A stretch of 64,000 bases of DNA from NCBI GenBank assembly GCA_019671135.1, contig JAHRHY010000013.1, forward strand, positions 1,178,001 through 1,242,000, written 5' to 3'. Shown here in pieces: positions 1 to 11,934 of the stretch (positions are counted from its first letter, which is position 1; every line of letters starts with the position of its first letter). The position numbers and the translations under genes are program-made. Under the pieces are notes generated by a model. That model was not told where the DNA came from and did not search any database. It saw nothing but the letters and a program-made list of their open reading frames with translations. The stretch is from Linnemannia hyalina. Its lineage: Eukaryota; Mortierellomycota; Mortierellomycetes; Mortierellales; Mortierellaceae.

Positions 1-2
1 GA

Positions 3-137
3 GCGAGTTATTCAGAGACGGCGGATGGAAATATACATGCGGATACCATGGAGGCCGACTGGATCCGGACTCATTGGCCCTTGCTTCGGAAGACGAACTT
101 TTTTTTTGTGTACGAAGAGACCATCGGCGACCTGTGA
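3..137 (+). CDS. possible C-terminal end of a gene entering from the left edge
   Basis: The second forward frame is open from the window start and ends in TGA at 135-137. The predicted tail is ordinary in composition (residues such as EADWIRTHWPLLRK, then YEETIGDL). No family is recognisable in 44 residues. If real, it is the 3' end of a plus-strand gene converging on ATP10, with about 190 bp between the stop codons. It could equally be chance open sequence. Confidence 0.25.
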   Translation, partial: ASYSETADGNIHADTMEADWIRTHWPLLRKTNFFFVYEETIGDL

Positions 138-330
138 TCTGTCCCCGCGCCACCTTCCTCCCTCTTTTTTTTGTTGCTTCGTTCATTCGTAATACTAATA
201 CAAGAAAACTTCACATTCGACTGCTGTCAGAATCAACACAAGTTCGATCTGGTGGCACGAACAAACATTCTCAAGAGCACTTTACGATTTTGCATTGTTC
301 TTTCTTGTATGTGTCTATGAATGTATGTAT

Positions 331-1897
331 CTATCGTCCACCGCGCTCAGAGAGCTTCTGCACAATCTCCAGCAAAGTCTTGACTTCTGCCTCGGTGGCA
401 GGTCCATGTGCGCCCCACCTGATTTTACAGTTGCTGTCAACCAGGAACACATATCCCAGGTACGAGTTCTGCATGCTCAATGGGTCCTTCAAATGCTTGA
501 TCGACTTGTAATGCAGCATGTAGTTTTCCTATGAGAAAAAAAAATAACAAGATTGAAAAAAAAAGGGGTTGAGGTGATAAGTTTGAGGGGTCCTTGTTTT
601 TGTCGTCCTTGCAGTTTTGTCCCAAAAGTGATTCATGACACAAAGATCGAGTGTCAATAGAGACTTACATGACGCTCCTCTGGGATGGTTTTTTTCACAA
701 AGGGAACCATCATCCTGACCAATCCTGCCTTCAACGGATTCTCCTGAATATTAAGCTATCAAATTTCAAGGAACCACAAAGGATTAAGTAAAGCATCAAC
801 ACGGATCTGCCCATTTTCTTGTGTACATTCCATCCCTGCCCTCCCTAATCTTTTTTTACCTCGACCAACTGGACTTTACTGTTGTTAGCTACAGTCATGG
901 GCCACCGCTTCAAGAACGGGGTCATATACGACTCTGTATGCTCCTCTCCGAACCGGGTTCCCGAAATCGCCATCAAACTGATCTTCCCCCTCAACAAGTC
1001 CACCAATTCCACGGGTTCTGAAGTCTTTAGCGATGTTCCAATGATATTAGGCATATAGAGCGCTTTCTACAAGGTTGATGTGAGAAGAAAAACAAAAACG
1101 AGTTTGGATTTTTTTTTTTTTGTAGCTCAGGTATCGAATCAATTGAGCAAAAGAAAGTCGTGTTGGAGGGTTATTGAAGGGGCTCTTCTGCTTTTTGCTT
1201 ACATCGGCGTTGATCATGTTGGAGGTCGCCTTCCAGAGTTTAGATCCCGTCTTTGACAACTCGCTGAATTCCGCAAAGTATCCCGACTGGAAATCATGCA
1301 ACCTACACCCAATCCAAAACCACACATAAAAAAAGTCAATGTGAGTACATTTTCAATAACTACAAAAGCAAAAGCAAAAAAACAACAACAACAACAACAA
1401 CCCACTTACAGCTCCTTGCGCTTCTCCAGGTTCTTCTTCTCATCCGTCCAATCATGAACCTTATTCTTAACCCCTTCCTTAGCCTTCGAAAACGGCGACC
1501 GACGACCATTGTTGGCCTGGGCCTGCGCAATCGATTTAGTGCTCATGGGTTGTTCCGGCACTCCGAATCGGCCACCATACGGCGACAGTGGTAACTCCCT
1601 TGTCGCCAGTTCTCCTGCGCCGGAATTGTCAGCCTCGGATTTGTTGTTGGGTTGGTCCTGGAAGTGACGCGCGCTGGTGGAAAAGGTGTGTCTGGATCCT
1701 GATACTTGTGCTGCTGCTGCTACCGTTGACCTCCGAACGCCTGGTGTTGTAGTAAGAGCGATTCTCCGGATCGAGACGGCGGTGCATGCGGAAGTAACGG
1801 CTGCCGAGGGTCCAGTGTGAATCTGAGCAGCAGCAATTGTGGACGAGGTGCGGAGCAATGTCCTTGCGGCTGTGGTGGTTCCTGTAACAAACGACAT
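331..1897 (-). CDS. ATP10: mitochondrial ATPase assembly factor ATP10
   Basis: Five exons on the minus strand: 1410-1897, 1203-1302, 860-1066, 669-743 and 331-528, giving 355 residues; every junction is GT-AG and keeps phase. In yeast Atp10 is an inner-membrane chaperone that helps Atp6 join the F0 sector of ATP synthase. The N-terminus (about 110 residues) is rich in Ala, Ser, Thr and Arg with almost no acid, as expected of a mitochondrial presequence. The C-terminal half carries the family core, seen as LRGKISLMAISGTRFGEEH and, in the last exon, GYVFLVDSNCKIRWGAHG followed by a short acidic helix. The start is the first ATG of the open exon and gives the presequence. The protein is longer than yeast Atp10 mainly because of the N-terminal region. 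Family assignment is from remembered motifs only. Confidence 0.85.
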
Positions 1898-2206
1898 CTC
1901 CGTTCTGTTGGCGTTTTTTTTCCGTTGTGTGTGGTGAGAAATGAATTTTATAAAAAAAAAAGACGAATCCCCAAATGCGTCCCGGAATACGTTCTGATCA
2001 GCCTACGCGAAAAAGCCTTGGACGCCAGGAGAAGGGGCTTGGTTCAGGCAGTGACGAAAATTATGTGACTTTTTCAATCTTTTTGTATGAGGTTGTATGA
2101 TGAAGAAACAAGGTTTTATGCAATATGCTATGCGAGTGAGAGAAGTATCATGAAGGTATCTAACGTGATATAGTGGGTACTTTTGTAACATGCTTGCGGG
2201 TCCGCT
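1898..2206. other. intergenic: ATP10 promoter / EME1 3' flank
   Basis: About 310 bp between the ATP10 start codon and the EME1 stop codon, both genes on the minus strand. It should contain the ATP10 promoter and the EME1 3' untranslated region. I see no convincing TATA element or coding sequence. Confidence 0.5.
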
Positions 2207-5200
2207 CTACGAGACGCCTGCGTCAGGATCCTCGCCCATAAAGACATCGTACACCCTCCTGGAGATGCCCTTTCCAATCACACTCGACCTTTCTTCCACC
2301 TAATTGACCAGCACAAAAACACAACATAATTATAAGCGACGGTATTTTCTTCAGCCATACAGCCGTACATTTAACACTCATACATTCACAGAAAAAAAGA
2401 GTAACTTACGGGAATACCCTCGAGCATGGAATGGGCGTCGCGAACAGTCGCACACCTCCTGTAACCGTCATAAAGCGACCGGATGGTCGGGTATGTCGCA
2501 GCGATCGACCGGGCTACTCGAGGTGTTATCATATGGATCTGCTGAAGACTCACTTCCCAAGTCTCCTTGTAGCCTGTCCCACTTTTGATACCATCAAGGC
2601 ACACATTGAGCCCTGTCTTACGCCCCGTTCTAGCAACGAGACAATAAAAAGGAGAGTCTGGTATCAGCATCGTGTCCATAAACATTGAGCTCTTGCGAAA
2701 TGAAAAATGAAATGGGCAACTTACTTGTAAGGGCGCTGACCGAGTTGCTCGGTCAAGCTGACGGTCATTTGGGCAGACTCGTCATAGTCGTCGGTGAGGA
2801 TGATGAGACAGTCCTCCTCTAGCTGAAGCCTCAAAAGCTCTTTGTCAATGCGGTCCTCATCAGGTTCTGAGCTGTCTCTTCCAGTGATTGCTTTAGCAGC
2901 CTTCCCAGCACCACCGCCACCACCGTATTCCGCCTGCATATTAGCCCGGACCCTTTCTGCGAAATCTCGCGAAGTTATCGTCTTCAAACCTCGGAGGTGA
3001 GCTGACAGTCCCATAATCATGAAGATCACTCGCGGTCGTCGGCTTCGATCCTCGTACGTCGTCGGGATCAAGCCCATAGCCTCCTGCGTCGCCTTTTGTC
3101 GCTTTATCCGAGTCCGCATATCTCTCGAGACCGAGTCCAGGAACCTGTGCAGCTCATCATCCTTCATCTTCTTGCAGAACTCCTTCGCAGTCATGTGACA
3201 AAGCCAGTATGACTCCAGTTCGACGGTGTGCTCCTCCTCGGGCAGGTTCACATCGGCAGCCATCTGCTCATCATATCGCTTCTTGACAATGCGTCTCCAA
3301 AAGATCAGGTCACGGACAGGGCAGGCATCGTTGGTACCATTGAGGTCTGAAAGCGAGGAGCTCAATGACTCGCCGATCGGTCTTGAAGCGTTTGCTGCGG
3401 CTGCGGCCGCAACGGCGATGGCAGTACTGACAGGTGACTTGAGCAGGTCTATGCGGCACTCGATCGCCTGCAAATACGTCTGCAGAGCCTTGCCCAGCTC
3501 GGAATCAAACATCGACTCCTCCATGCAAAGGACCATCTCCTCGACCGATTTAGACTTGGGCACCAATCGATTCGCGGCGTTTAGCTCCCTCTCCGCCTGC
3601 TTGGCCGCCTCAGTCTCCGCCATCTTGATTCGCCTTTCCTCCTCGCGTTCTCTCCTCTTCCTCAGCGCTTCATTATCCCTGGTTTGACCCATGGCCCTCC
3701 TCTCCGCTGCCTCTGCTTCCTTCGCTGAACGCTCAACCTCCTTCTCCCTATCCTTTGCTGCCTTCTCTCTATCCTTCGCTGCCTTTTCTTCATCCTTTTT
3801 CTTCTTGACCGCCTCTCTCTTCAACCTGGCCTCCTCCTTCTTCCTCTCTTTGGCAGTCAGTGGCTTTGAGGCTCCCGTGTCAGATCCGTCCTCCCCATCA
3901 CTGTTGTTGGCGTCAAATTCCAGATCCGAGTCAACAGCTTTTGCCTTGCCATTCCTTTGCCGTGGTTTCGCCGCAGTGGGTAAGTCGTCCATATCCTCAA
4001 GATCCAGACTGTCGACCCTCTTCAGCGTCGCCTTCCTGCCTTGTTGCTGACGCTGCTTCCTCCGTGTCTCAATCTCCTTCTCGACTGAGTAGTCTCCAGT
4101 AAGGTCATCGTCGTCGAGTATAATGGGCTCGTTCCGGTATTCGTCCAGCCCGCTCAAATCGAAATGATCAACTCCTGGAACCACTAACGCTGACGACGAT
4201 GGCGAAGAAGCTCCTGCGCCAGACTTTGCCTTTGCCTTTACCCTTGCCTTGGTCGGTGTGCCTGGGGCCTGCTTGTTTTTTTTGAGATCCTTGGAAGATG
4301 GAGATATGGACAGTCCGGCGTTGTTGCGCGAACGTTTCCTCGTTCCCAACCGCCAATCGTCATCGGCATCCAGGGCTCGCAGAGGGTCGTCGCTGTCATC
4401 ATCGTCCTTGTATAATCTTGGAGGACTGAGATCATCGTCGGCCAGATGCTCAAACTTGGACCACTCGTTCGGACCAGCATGGTCAAATACATCTGTGGTG
4501 CCGTCGTTGGTGACTGTCTCGCTGCTGGTACTGCGCTTGAACTCCTTCTTTACGCCATACTTGTCGTCCTCGTCATCATCGTCTTCGTCGAGCCAAATTG
4601 ATTTCTCCTCGCCCAGCACACGATCCGTCCGCTTCTCGTCCTTGACTCTCTTCAACCATGCTGCATCCGAGTACCGACTCACAGGCGAGGCGGCATTGAA
4701 CTCTCGGGTCCTCGGGAGTAGGTCGTCCTCCGATGGAAGAGGTGAGATCTTCTTTTCATCCGTGCTCCTGCGCCTTGAAATGCTAAACGGCGAAGGTGAC
4801 CGACGCTTTATGGCCAAAGCTGGCTGGGTGGTCGGCTTCGAGGAAGTGGATGTTCCCACATGAGGAGAGTCGTTGTTGGAGAGTCGCGCCATGAATCCGG
4901 GTGAGGGTGATCGAGAAAGTGCCCATCCTCTCTTAGAGGGCGAGTATGGCGGTGTAGGGGAAAGAGACCTCATCTCGACAATAGGACTCTTGGAGCGATC
5001 CCGTGCTTTCGTTGGCGTTTCCTTTGTTGCTTTTGGCGAAGGTGATGGGGATTCTGGAAGAAGAGGTATGTCGTCCCACTCTGAGCAGATCTCTAATGAT
5101 AACGGCATTTTGTCGGTGAATTTCGAAGCCAGGGCGCCAGTCCTGGTATTGTTCCGTTTGGTGAGTGAGGTCTCTGCAGGCTTTGGTTTCAAGCCATTCG

Positions 5201-6063
5201 CCCGCGTTGCTGTTGGTGATACTGCTGTCGCCTTCGTTGTAGTAGGCCTTGCGACCATGGATGGCGAGAGTTCCCGGTATGGTCGTGATGATGGTGCGGG
5301 TTCAATTATCGGCGATCTTCTGCCAGACAGGATGAGGGGTGGTGATAAAGCTGTTCGCTTGCGAGGAGACAAGGGCGTCGATGCTGCTGACTTGAACGCA
5401 GGTGCTCCCGCCGACGAAGTCCCGTTTGCCCTTTTGGATGGTGCTGCGTTTCCTGACTTGATGAGGTGAATGTTCTTCATGAGCTCGTCGAAACCGTCCT
5501 CATTATCGCTAGGGTCGTCAAAAAGGTCGTCAAAGGGGTTGGCAGGCTTGACGTGGTCTTCATCGTCCGAGGACAGAATCACGACCACGTTGCTGCTCGA
5601 TGGTGTTGTGGGTGTCGATTTTGGTGCAGGTGCAGGGGTTGGTGTTGGTCCACTCCTGGTGGCAACGGTCTGAGTACGAGGGGGAAGAAGTTGTTCCGGA
5701 GACCTTGAACGAAACAGTTCTGATGCCGAGGGCAACTCGGGCGAGCCTTGCCTAGCCCCCTTCTTCATCAACTATCAAGTATATCGTACGCGAAAGAAAA
5801 GGAACGTTAGCAAAATATAAAGAACGTCTAAAATAATAGGAGCTGTGTCATTGTTATTAATTTTCCATAAGGGAGCCATTATGTGATTCCCGCTTGTATT
5901 TTTCGTTTACCTGACCATCAAAGATACGGTTGATGGTTACTTCAGTGCTCTTAGTCGTAGTTAGGTCGGCGATAATGTCCTGGAGGTCGTACTCGTTATC
6001 ATGACAGACTTGAAGGACCTCGCGTGCCATCTCCAACAGGGCGACCTGTGACAAAGCTGCCAT
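2207..6063 (-). CDS. EME1: crossover junction endonuclease subunit EME1/Mms4
   Basis: Four exons: 5911-6063, 2725-5771, 2410-2689 and 2207-2299, encoding 1190 residues. EME1 is the non-catalytic partner of MUS81 in the nuclease that cuts branched recombination intermediates. The ERCC4-like region lies near residues 800-1070 (PRVIFMIMGLSAHL, then VSLTEQLGQRPY), and the last two exons give the helix-hairpin-helix part (WEVSLQQIHMITP, TYPTIRSLYDGY, then GISRRVYDVF). The central region is disordered, Ser/Pro-rich, with acidic runs and a long Lys/Glu coiled coil (about 670-760). Residues near 113-123 (VVVILSSDDED) look like a SUMO-interacting motif. Exon 1 encodes a 51-residue helical segment with a CUE/UBA-like look (TEVTINRIFDGQ) and joins exon 2 in phase 0. 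The start ATG at 6063 faces PCID2 across a 517-bp shared promoter region. Confidence 0.85.
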
Positions 6064-6580
6064 CCTGTTTATTGTTTTGATGAGGTGATGGTGGGAGGTA
6101 TATGGGCTCTTCTCCCGGATCCCGATTCGTCGCTTGTGCAGGTGAGTGAGAGGCGCTTGAGAAAGGAACAGGAGGGAGAGGGGACGCGGATGGGAGAGAA
6201 CAGCGAAAGTGTGAGCAATCCCTTTGCTAGTGCTCTGCCAGTTGGCGGAGGGGAGGGAGGAGTTGGTAGGGAGAAAGAAAGGTTATTTGGACTATCGAAC
6301 CAAAGGAAATAATTTGGCGGCGCAAGTTTGATGCCCAAGTACACAAGCCACTCTTGCACTGGCCCCTCGTTCCTCCTTTTCTCCTCATGCAACATACAAC
6401 GGATGCCCCACCCGCCTTTTGTTTGACACTACACTCCTCCAACCCAAGAGACACGACCAGCAGCAACGGACAGGAATTAGCAAGGACTGACACATACCCC
6501 TGACCCAACCCACCATCCAATTCGCAACCTCGAGCTCCCCACTCCTTCATTCCCAACGCAGTCCAGTTCACAATAAGCAA
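6064..6580. promoter_or_regulatory. shared divergent promoter of EME1 and PCID2/Thp1 homologue
   Basis: 517 bp between two start codons that point away from each other. It must hold both promoters and 5' leaders. No clear TATA box is visible on either side; the strand leading into PCID2 is C/A-rich (about 6400-6560). Confidence 0.55.
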
Positions 6581-8693
6581 ATGCAGGTCATTCGGTCGTT
6601 TGTTCGGGAGGTGGTTCAGGCCTACAAGCAAAAGGACAAGAGTGCCATATGCGATCTCATCAGTCTTGACAGCTCCAGTGGGCGTGTCGAGCAGCTCTCC
6701 CAAGTCCTCTACGACGTAAGCAACGCTTGTTGGCAAGTTCACAGTCGTTGCGCTGTTTCCCCTGGAATAGAAAGTCGCAGCAACAGATCAGATCGCAACA
6801 TATCGACACGAACAGCCACCGCGGTCGTTACCGTTCAAAAGGAACAAAATAATTTGATCCGCACCCAACAACAGAGAGTAGGAATTAATTTCTTCTCTTC
6901 CCCACTCTACTGTTTTATATGAGAGTAGATGACAGAGGAGTCAATACGATCGACTGTGGCCGCAGATTGCGAATCATTGGACGCGCCAAGGCCTCTCAAG
7001 GACCTGATCACAAACTACCTCATCTTTACTATCGCCTCCTGTCTCGACACCTCTGACCTCGCTGACATCTACGAGCTCTTGTCGACCTGCTACGGGTAGT
7101 TTTTATTGTCTTCATGACAGCTTTGGTCGATTGTTGTTCGCCTTGGCGATAACCTTCTTCGAACGCGCTTTAAAAGTCGCGTGGATCAAATCATTCGTTG
7201 CTAAAATAACCGCCCCCCTTCTTTTTTCGTGTTTGCATGTAGATCGTTTTTGGGTCTTTATACCGCTTTCGACGCACAATGGCTGACTCCTCTGATGATG
7301 AACATATCCTATTCGCTGGTCGACTGGGCAACCTTGGTAATAACCACCAAAAAAACAACATACAAACACCTTCCACTTTTTCGCGTTTCTTCTCAACCTC
7401 GACTCATCTTTTCGCACTAAACCCAACCACTAACATTCTTGTCATTATGCTATCTCTCCAACCTTAGGCGGATAAGGAGAACCCAAACGCAAAGGAACTC
7501 AAAGTCAGCGACGCAGCAGCAAAACATCTATCGAGGGCGTTCAACGTTGTGATCAGCGACAAGATGAGCAACGACTTGAAGGATTCTAAAAAGATGGCGC
7601 TTTATTATCTCGCCAACCTCACCTTCCGCGTCTACTTCAAGGCAAGTCTCTCTTTCTTTTGTCGGTCGTTCCAGGAAACCTTTTGATTTTCCACGTATCT
7701 GTCCGATATGGCTAGGATCCGTCTCTCTGTTAACGATTCACCCCAAAAACTTACACATGCCTTTTCTGCAACCACTTCTTCTCGGGACAAACGTGGAACT
7801 CCCACAGATCCAATCGACGCGTCTACTTCCAACAATGATCGCCAACATCTCCAAGGCAGGGGTAAAACTAGAACAGTACCCAATGAGTCAACAAGTCGCT
7901 CACCGCTACTACCTCGGCCGCTACTCCCTCTACCAACTCGACCTCCGAACCGCCGAGCGTCATCTCGCTTTCGCCTTCCGGAACTGCCCGCCCCAGAACC
8001 CCCACGACCCCCAATCCAACGAGGTCACTTATAAGAACGCTCGACTCATCCTCATCTACCTCGTCGCCGCCCGACTCTGTCTTGGGATTTTTCCTTCCCA
8101 GCAACTCCTCCACGCCTACGGTCTCGATGTGTACTTCTCGACGCTAATCAGGGCTGTGAAATTGGGTGACTTGGGACTGTTGGATAACCATTTAGATAAC
8201 CCAGAGGTTTTGGGCTGGTTTGTCGGGAAGGAGATTTACTTCTTGCTGAAGGAAAAGTTGCGGGTTTTGTGTTGGCGGTCGTTGATTAGAAGGGTGTGGT
8301 TGCTCAATGCCGGTCAGCCGAGGGTGGATTTAAATCTGTTGGTCAGTGTGGCGCAGGTGTTGATGAAGGATGGTAGCTTTGATATCAGCGATATCGAGTG
8401 TATTACTGGATCTTTACTCGACCAGGTAAGCTTTTGCTTTGGCCCCCCCACTCCCTTTCTCCTCTTTTTTTCTGTCAAGGAGATGGATCTATGCTTTTGT
8501 GAAGGGAAAAAACAAGAAAAGAAAATCAAAGGAAGCAAAAAAACTGACAATTTTTTTTTTCTTCTACGACGCTTGGGATAAATAGGGCTATATCAGAGGA
8601 TACATCCACTCGGAGAAAAAGATTTTGGTCGTCTCAAAGACAAATTCCTTCCCGCTCGTTTCTAGCGTGGAGGTGGCAGAAGAGTACGTATGA
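6581..8693 (+). CDS. PCI-domain protein, PCID2/Thp1 homologue (TREX-2)
   Basis: Six exons: 6581-6715, 6929-7095, 7243-7336, 7468-7641, 7808-8425 and 8586-8693, encoding 431 residues (animal PCID2 is about 400). PCID2/Thp1 partners Sac3 and Sem1 in the TREX-2 complex, which couples transcription to mRNA export at nuclear pores. The match runs the whole length: a helical N-terminus (FVREVVQAYKQKDK), the DSKKMALYYLANLTFRVYFK helix pair, YYLGRYSLYQLDLRTAERHL, the LILIYLVAARLCLG helix, and the C-terminal winged helix (GYIRGYIHSEKKILVVSKTN). Intron 4 (7642-7807) has a GC donor in the context AAG|GCAAGT and an AG acceptor; only this choice restores the family sequence. The start is the first ATG of exon 1 and lines up with the animal protein's N-terminus. 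Confidence 0.9.
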
Positions 8694-8949
8694 TCAAGGA
8701 GGGGCCAAAACAACTCCCCCCTCATCTCTCTAATAATTAAAGCTACAAAAAAACCCTCTGGCATTCTTCATTTCACAACACAACACAACAAACGTCATTT
8801 GGAGTTTTACATATTTATTTCAAGGATCACAAAAGAAAGAAAGAAAAAAAGAGATCTCTTTGAAGTTTCAGAACACTTCACATACCGAACAACGTCTACA
8901 GAACCAACTCCCCACCCCATGCATTTAAGCACAGACAGGAAGAAGTCGC

Positions 8950-11347
8950 TTAGTAGGAGCGTCCGAAAAGGGCCCAGCGCTTGGCATCCTTGCCGCAGGA
9001 GGTGCACTTGGTCTCGCCAGCAATAATAGGCTTGTCCTGGGGCTGCTCGAGGGGAATGCAGAGGGACTTGGCGCCCATCGAGGGAGCTTTATCATCCTGA
9101 GCCTCCTCAGTGGCCAATCCAGCGCGGGCAGACTTCTCCTTGATCTCATCCTCGCAAGCAATCTCCTCGCACCAGGGGATCAAGCAGAACTTCTTGCTAT
9201 CCAAAGCAGGGACAAAGTCGTTCCAGTCCTCGACCTTGATCACATTGGCATCACGGGTCTCCTTGGCACGGGTGAACATGTCAGCCTGGACGGTATCCAA
9301 GAGCTCACGGACATCCTTGGCGAGGGTCTCGTGCGAAATGGTCGATTTCTCGCCGTTGTCACGACGGGCAGCAAGGGCCTGGTTGGACTTGACATCCTTG
9401 GGGCCGACCTCAAGACGGACGGGGACACCGCGAAGCTCCCAGTGGTTGAACTTGTAACCGACAGAGTAGGTGGTGCGGTCATCGACCTTGGCGCGGATAC
9501 CGGCCTTCTTGAGCTGCTTGGCAATATCGGCAACACGCTCATCGACAGCGGCCTTGTCCTCGTCCGAGGTCTTGGAGTTGACACCGCAGGGGATGACAAC
9601 AACCTGGACAGAGGCAACACGAGGAGGCAAGACAAGACCCTTGTCATCTCCGTGGACCATGATCATGACACCCAACGAGCGGGTGGTCAAACCCCATGAG
9701 TTCTGCCAAGCGTGGCAGGCAGGTCTGGCCTCACCGGAGGGGAGGGGTCCCTGGGGATCCTCAAAGGAGATACCAAACATCTTGGCAAAGTTCTGTCCCA
9801 AGCAGTGGGAGGTGGCGGCCTGGATACCACGTCCAGTCGTGGGGATGTAACCCTCAATGGTGGTAGTGTACAATCCTCCTGCAAACTTCTCCTTCTCAGA
9901 CTTGATTCCCTTGATGACGGGGACGGCAAGGAGATCCTCGTAGACCTGGCGGTAGAGGTCCAAGATCTGGTAAACCTCAGCGTCGGCCTCAGCCTTGGTG
10001 GCAAAGGCAGTGTGACCCTCCTGCCACAAGAACTCACGGGTACGCAAGAAGGGCTGGGGGTTCTTGAACTCCCAACGGACAACGTTGCACCACTGGTTCA
10101 AACGGAGGGGGAGATCTCTGTGCGAGCGAACCCACTTGGCGTAGTAGGGGTACATGACAGTCTCCGAGGTGGGGCGAACCGCCAAAGGCTCCTCCAAGTC
10201 GGTGCTTCCACTGTTAGTTTTTTTTTTCGTTCCAGATGATTGTCGTATCGATTGCGAGAGGTGTTGGAAAATATTAGAAAGTAGAAGATGGTTAGCCATT
10301 TGCTCTTTTTTGGTGTAGTTCCTGCATACTGCTCCTGGTATCCTCCCATGACAATATTTATTTGCCCGCATAATAATACGAGAAGGAAACTTACGCCTTA
10401 GTAACCCAGGCGACCTCAGCGGCGAAGCCCTCGACGTGGTCCTTCTCCTTCTCCAAGTTCTTGGCAGGGACGAACATGGGGAAGTACGAGTTCTCAACGC
10501 CCAACTCCTGAATCTCGTTGTCGAACCATTCTATTATTCATAACAGACATGTACGTTCCTTTGTCAGTTTTGTTTTTGTGCCTTTTTTTTATCCATTGCG
10601 CCTCCTTTTCCATGAACAAGAGAGTATCCCGAGTGAATAAAACGCCTCCAGGACGAGATAATAAAGAGAGTCGACCTACGCTGGATCTCCTGCCAGATCT
10701 TGTAAGACCAGGGTCTCAAGATGTAGCATCCACTGACATCGTAGTACTCGAGCATCTCAGAGCGGGTAACGACCTACAATATTCATAGGATACAAAAAAA
10801 AAAGCGATAACAATCAGTCACCCTACTCCACAAACACACATTTTTACAAAAACTATCCTCTCAATATCATCAACAATAATAATTGCCCCTCCTTGCGGCA
10901 TTACCTGCTGGTACCACTTGGGGAAGTCAACATCCTTCTTGTACTCGATACCGATCTGGACGGCACCGGTCGAGGCGGCTTCCTTCTTGGCGGCCTTAGG
11001 GGCCATCTTGTTGACCTTGGGGACCTGGGGGGCCTTGACCTTGGGGGTTCTGGGCTTGCGGGCACCCTCAGCAGGGGCGGGGGCAGCAGCGTCAGCGACG
11101 ACGGCGGGGGCAACAGCTTCTTCAGCGGCTAGTTTTTGTTTGAGAGCATAAGCGTGAGGAAAGAGGAGAAAAAAAAATAGTGTGAATAAAAAGGAGATTG
11201 AATAGTTGAGGAACGAACACGCGATGAGTGTCCAGGTGAGAGCATCCGAGTCGATTCGACATTTTGAGTTGTTGAGAGAGTGTCGCAGTGTGTGCAAGTG
11301 TCGATGGGTGAGTGAGTGAGTAGTGAGAAGAGGAACTACTTACACAT
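8950..11347 (-). CDS. prolyl-tRNA synthetase, cytoplasmic
   Basis: Five exons: 11344-11347, 10905-11128, 10680-10773, 10395-10530 and 8950-10210, encoding 572 residues. The enzyme charges tRNA-Pro with proline and ATP. It is the archaeal/eukaryotic class II type: motif 1 spans exons 3-4 ([20 protein letters not shown]), motif 2 is [20 protein letters not shown], motif 3 lies around [16 protein letters not shown]. The anticodon-binding domain follows, then the C-terminal cysteine-bearing domain ([17 protein letters not shown]) ending in the typical GRSY. The first coding exon is only four bases (ATGT|GTAAGT), so Met is in exon 1 and the Ser codon is split across a 215-bp intron; the N-terminus then reads [12 protein letters not shown]. 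An Ala/Pro/Lys-rich linker precedes the catalytic domain. No bacterial-type editing domain and no fused GluRS are present. Its stop is 256 bp from that of PCID2 (tail to tail). Confidence 0.95.
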
Positions 11348-11934
11348 GGTTATTGTAGGAGGGGAGGAGTGAGAGTGGGTTAAGAGAAGAGAGGAAAAAG
11401 AAAAAAAGATGAATCGAAGCTGACAAAAAAAGTTAAAAGGCGGCTAGTGGGTGGGAAACCAAAACAATTGTTCAGGGGCGGGTAGGAGGAGGGTGTATCT
11501 GTGCCGTGTGAGTGTGTGTGGTATGTTGTTGATTGATGGTGAACCAGTAACGGGCCAGGATGCTCTTCTATTTAACAGGCGAGAAGGCGTTAAGGGGCAG
11601 GATGCATAACGTGCATCTACGCTGCATACAACTTGCACGAGTCCACTGCGGGGCTGCGGCCTGCCTCGGAGGTGACTCAGAATGCAAGAAAACAAATTCA
11701 ATTGCTCTGTCTGCCAAATACACATACAAAAGTCAACCATGACGAACTAGCACAGCTAAACTTTTCTCACTAGCTGGTATTGTAATCAATCTCCTGAGAA
11801 AAAAAGTATTGGTCCGTGTTCCTTTACATGCAGTTGTGGTTTATTATGAATGTGAGTGAGTGTGAATGCAATGTGGAGTAGAAAGAGAGAGAGGTGTATC
11901 AAAATGAAATATCGCGCTACGCGTATATCCAAAT
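11348..11934. other. intergenic: ProRS promoter / ESF2 3' flank
   Basis: 587 bp between the prolyl-tRNA synthetase start and the ESF2 stop. It should hold the ProRS promoter and the ESF2 3' end. No other coding potential is convincing. Confidence 0.5.

Noticed and set aside
3226..5469. Series of plus-strand frames of 80-204 codons inside EME1
   Set aside because: They are Ser/Leu-rich shadows of the Asp/Glu/Lys-rich coding strand, with no start context or domain.
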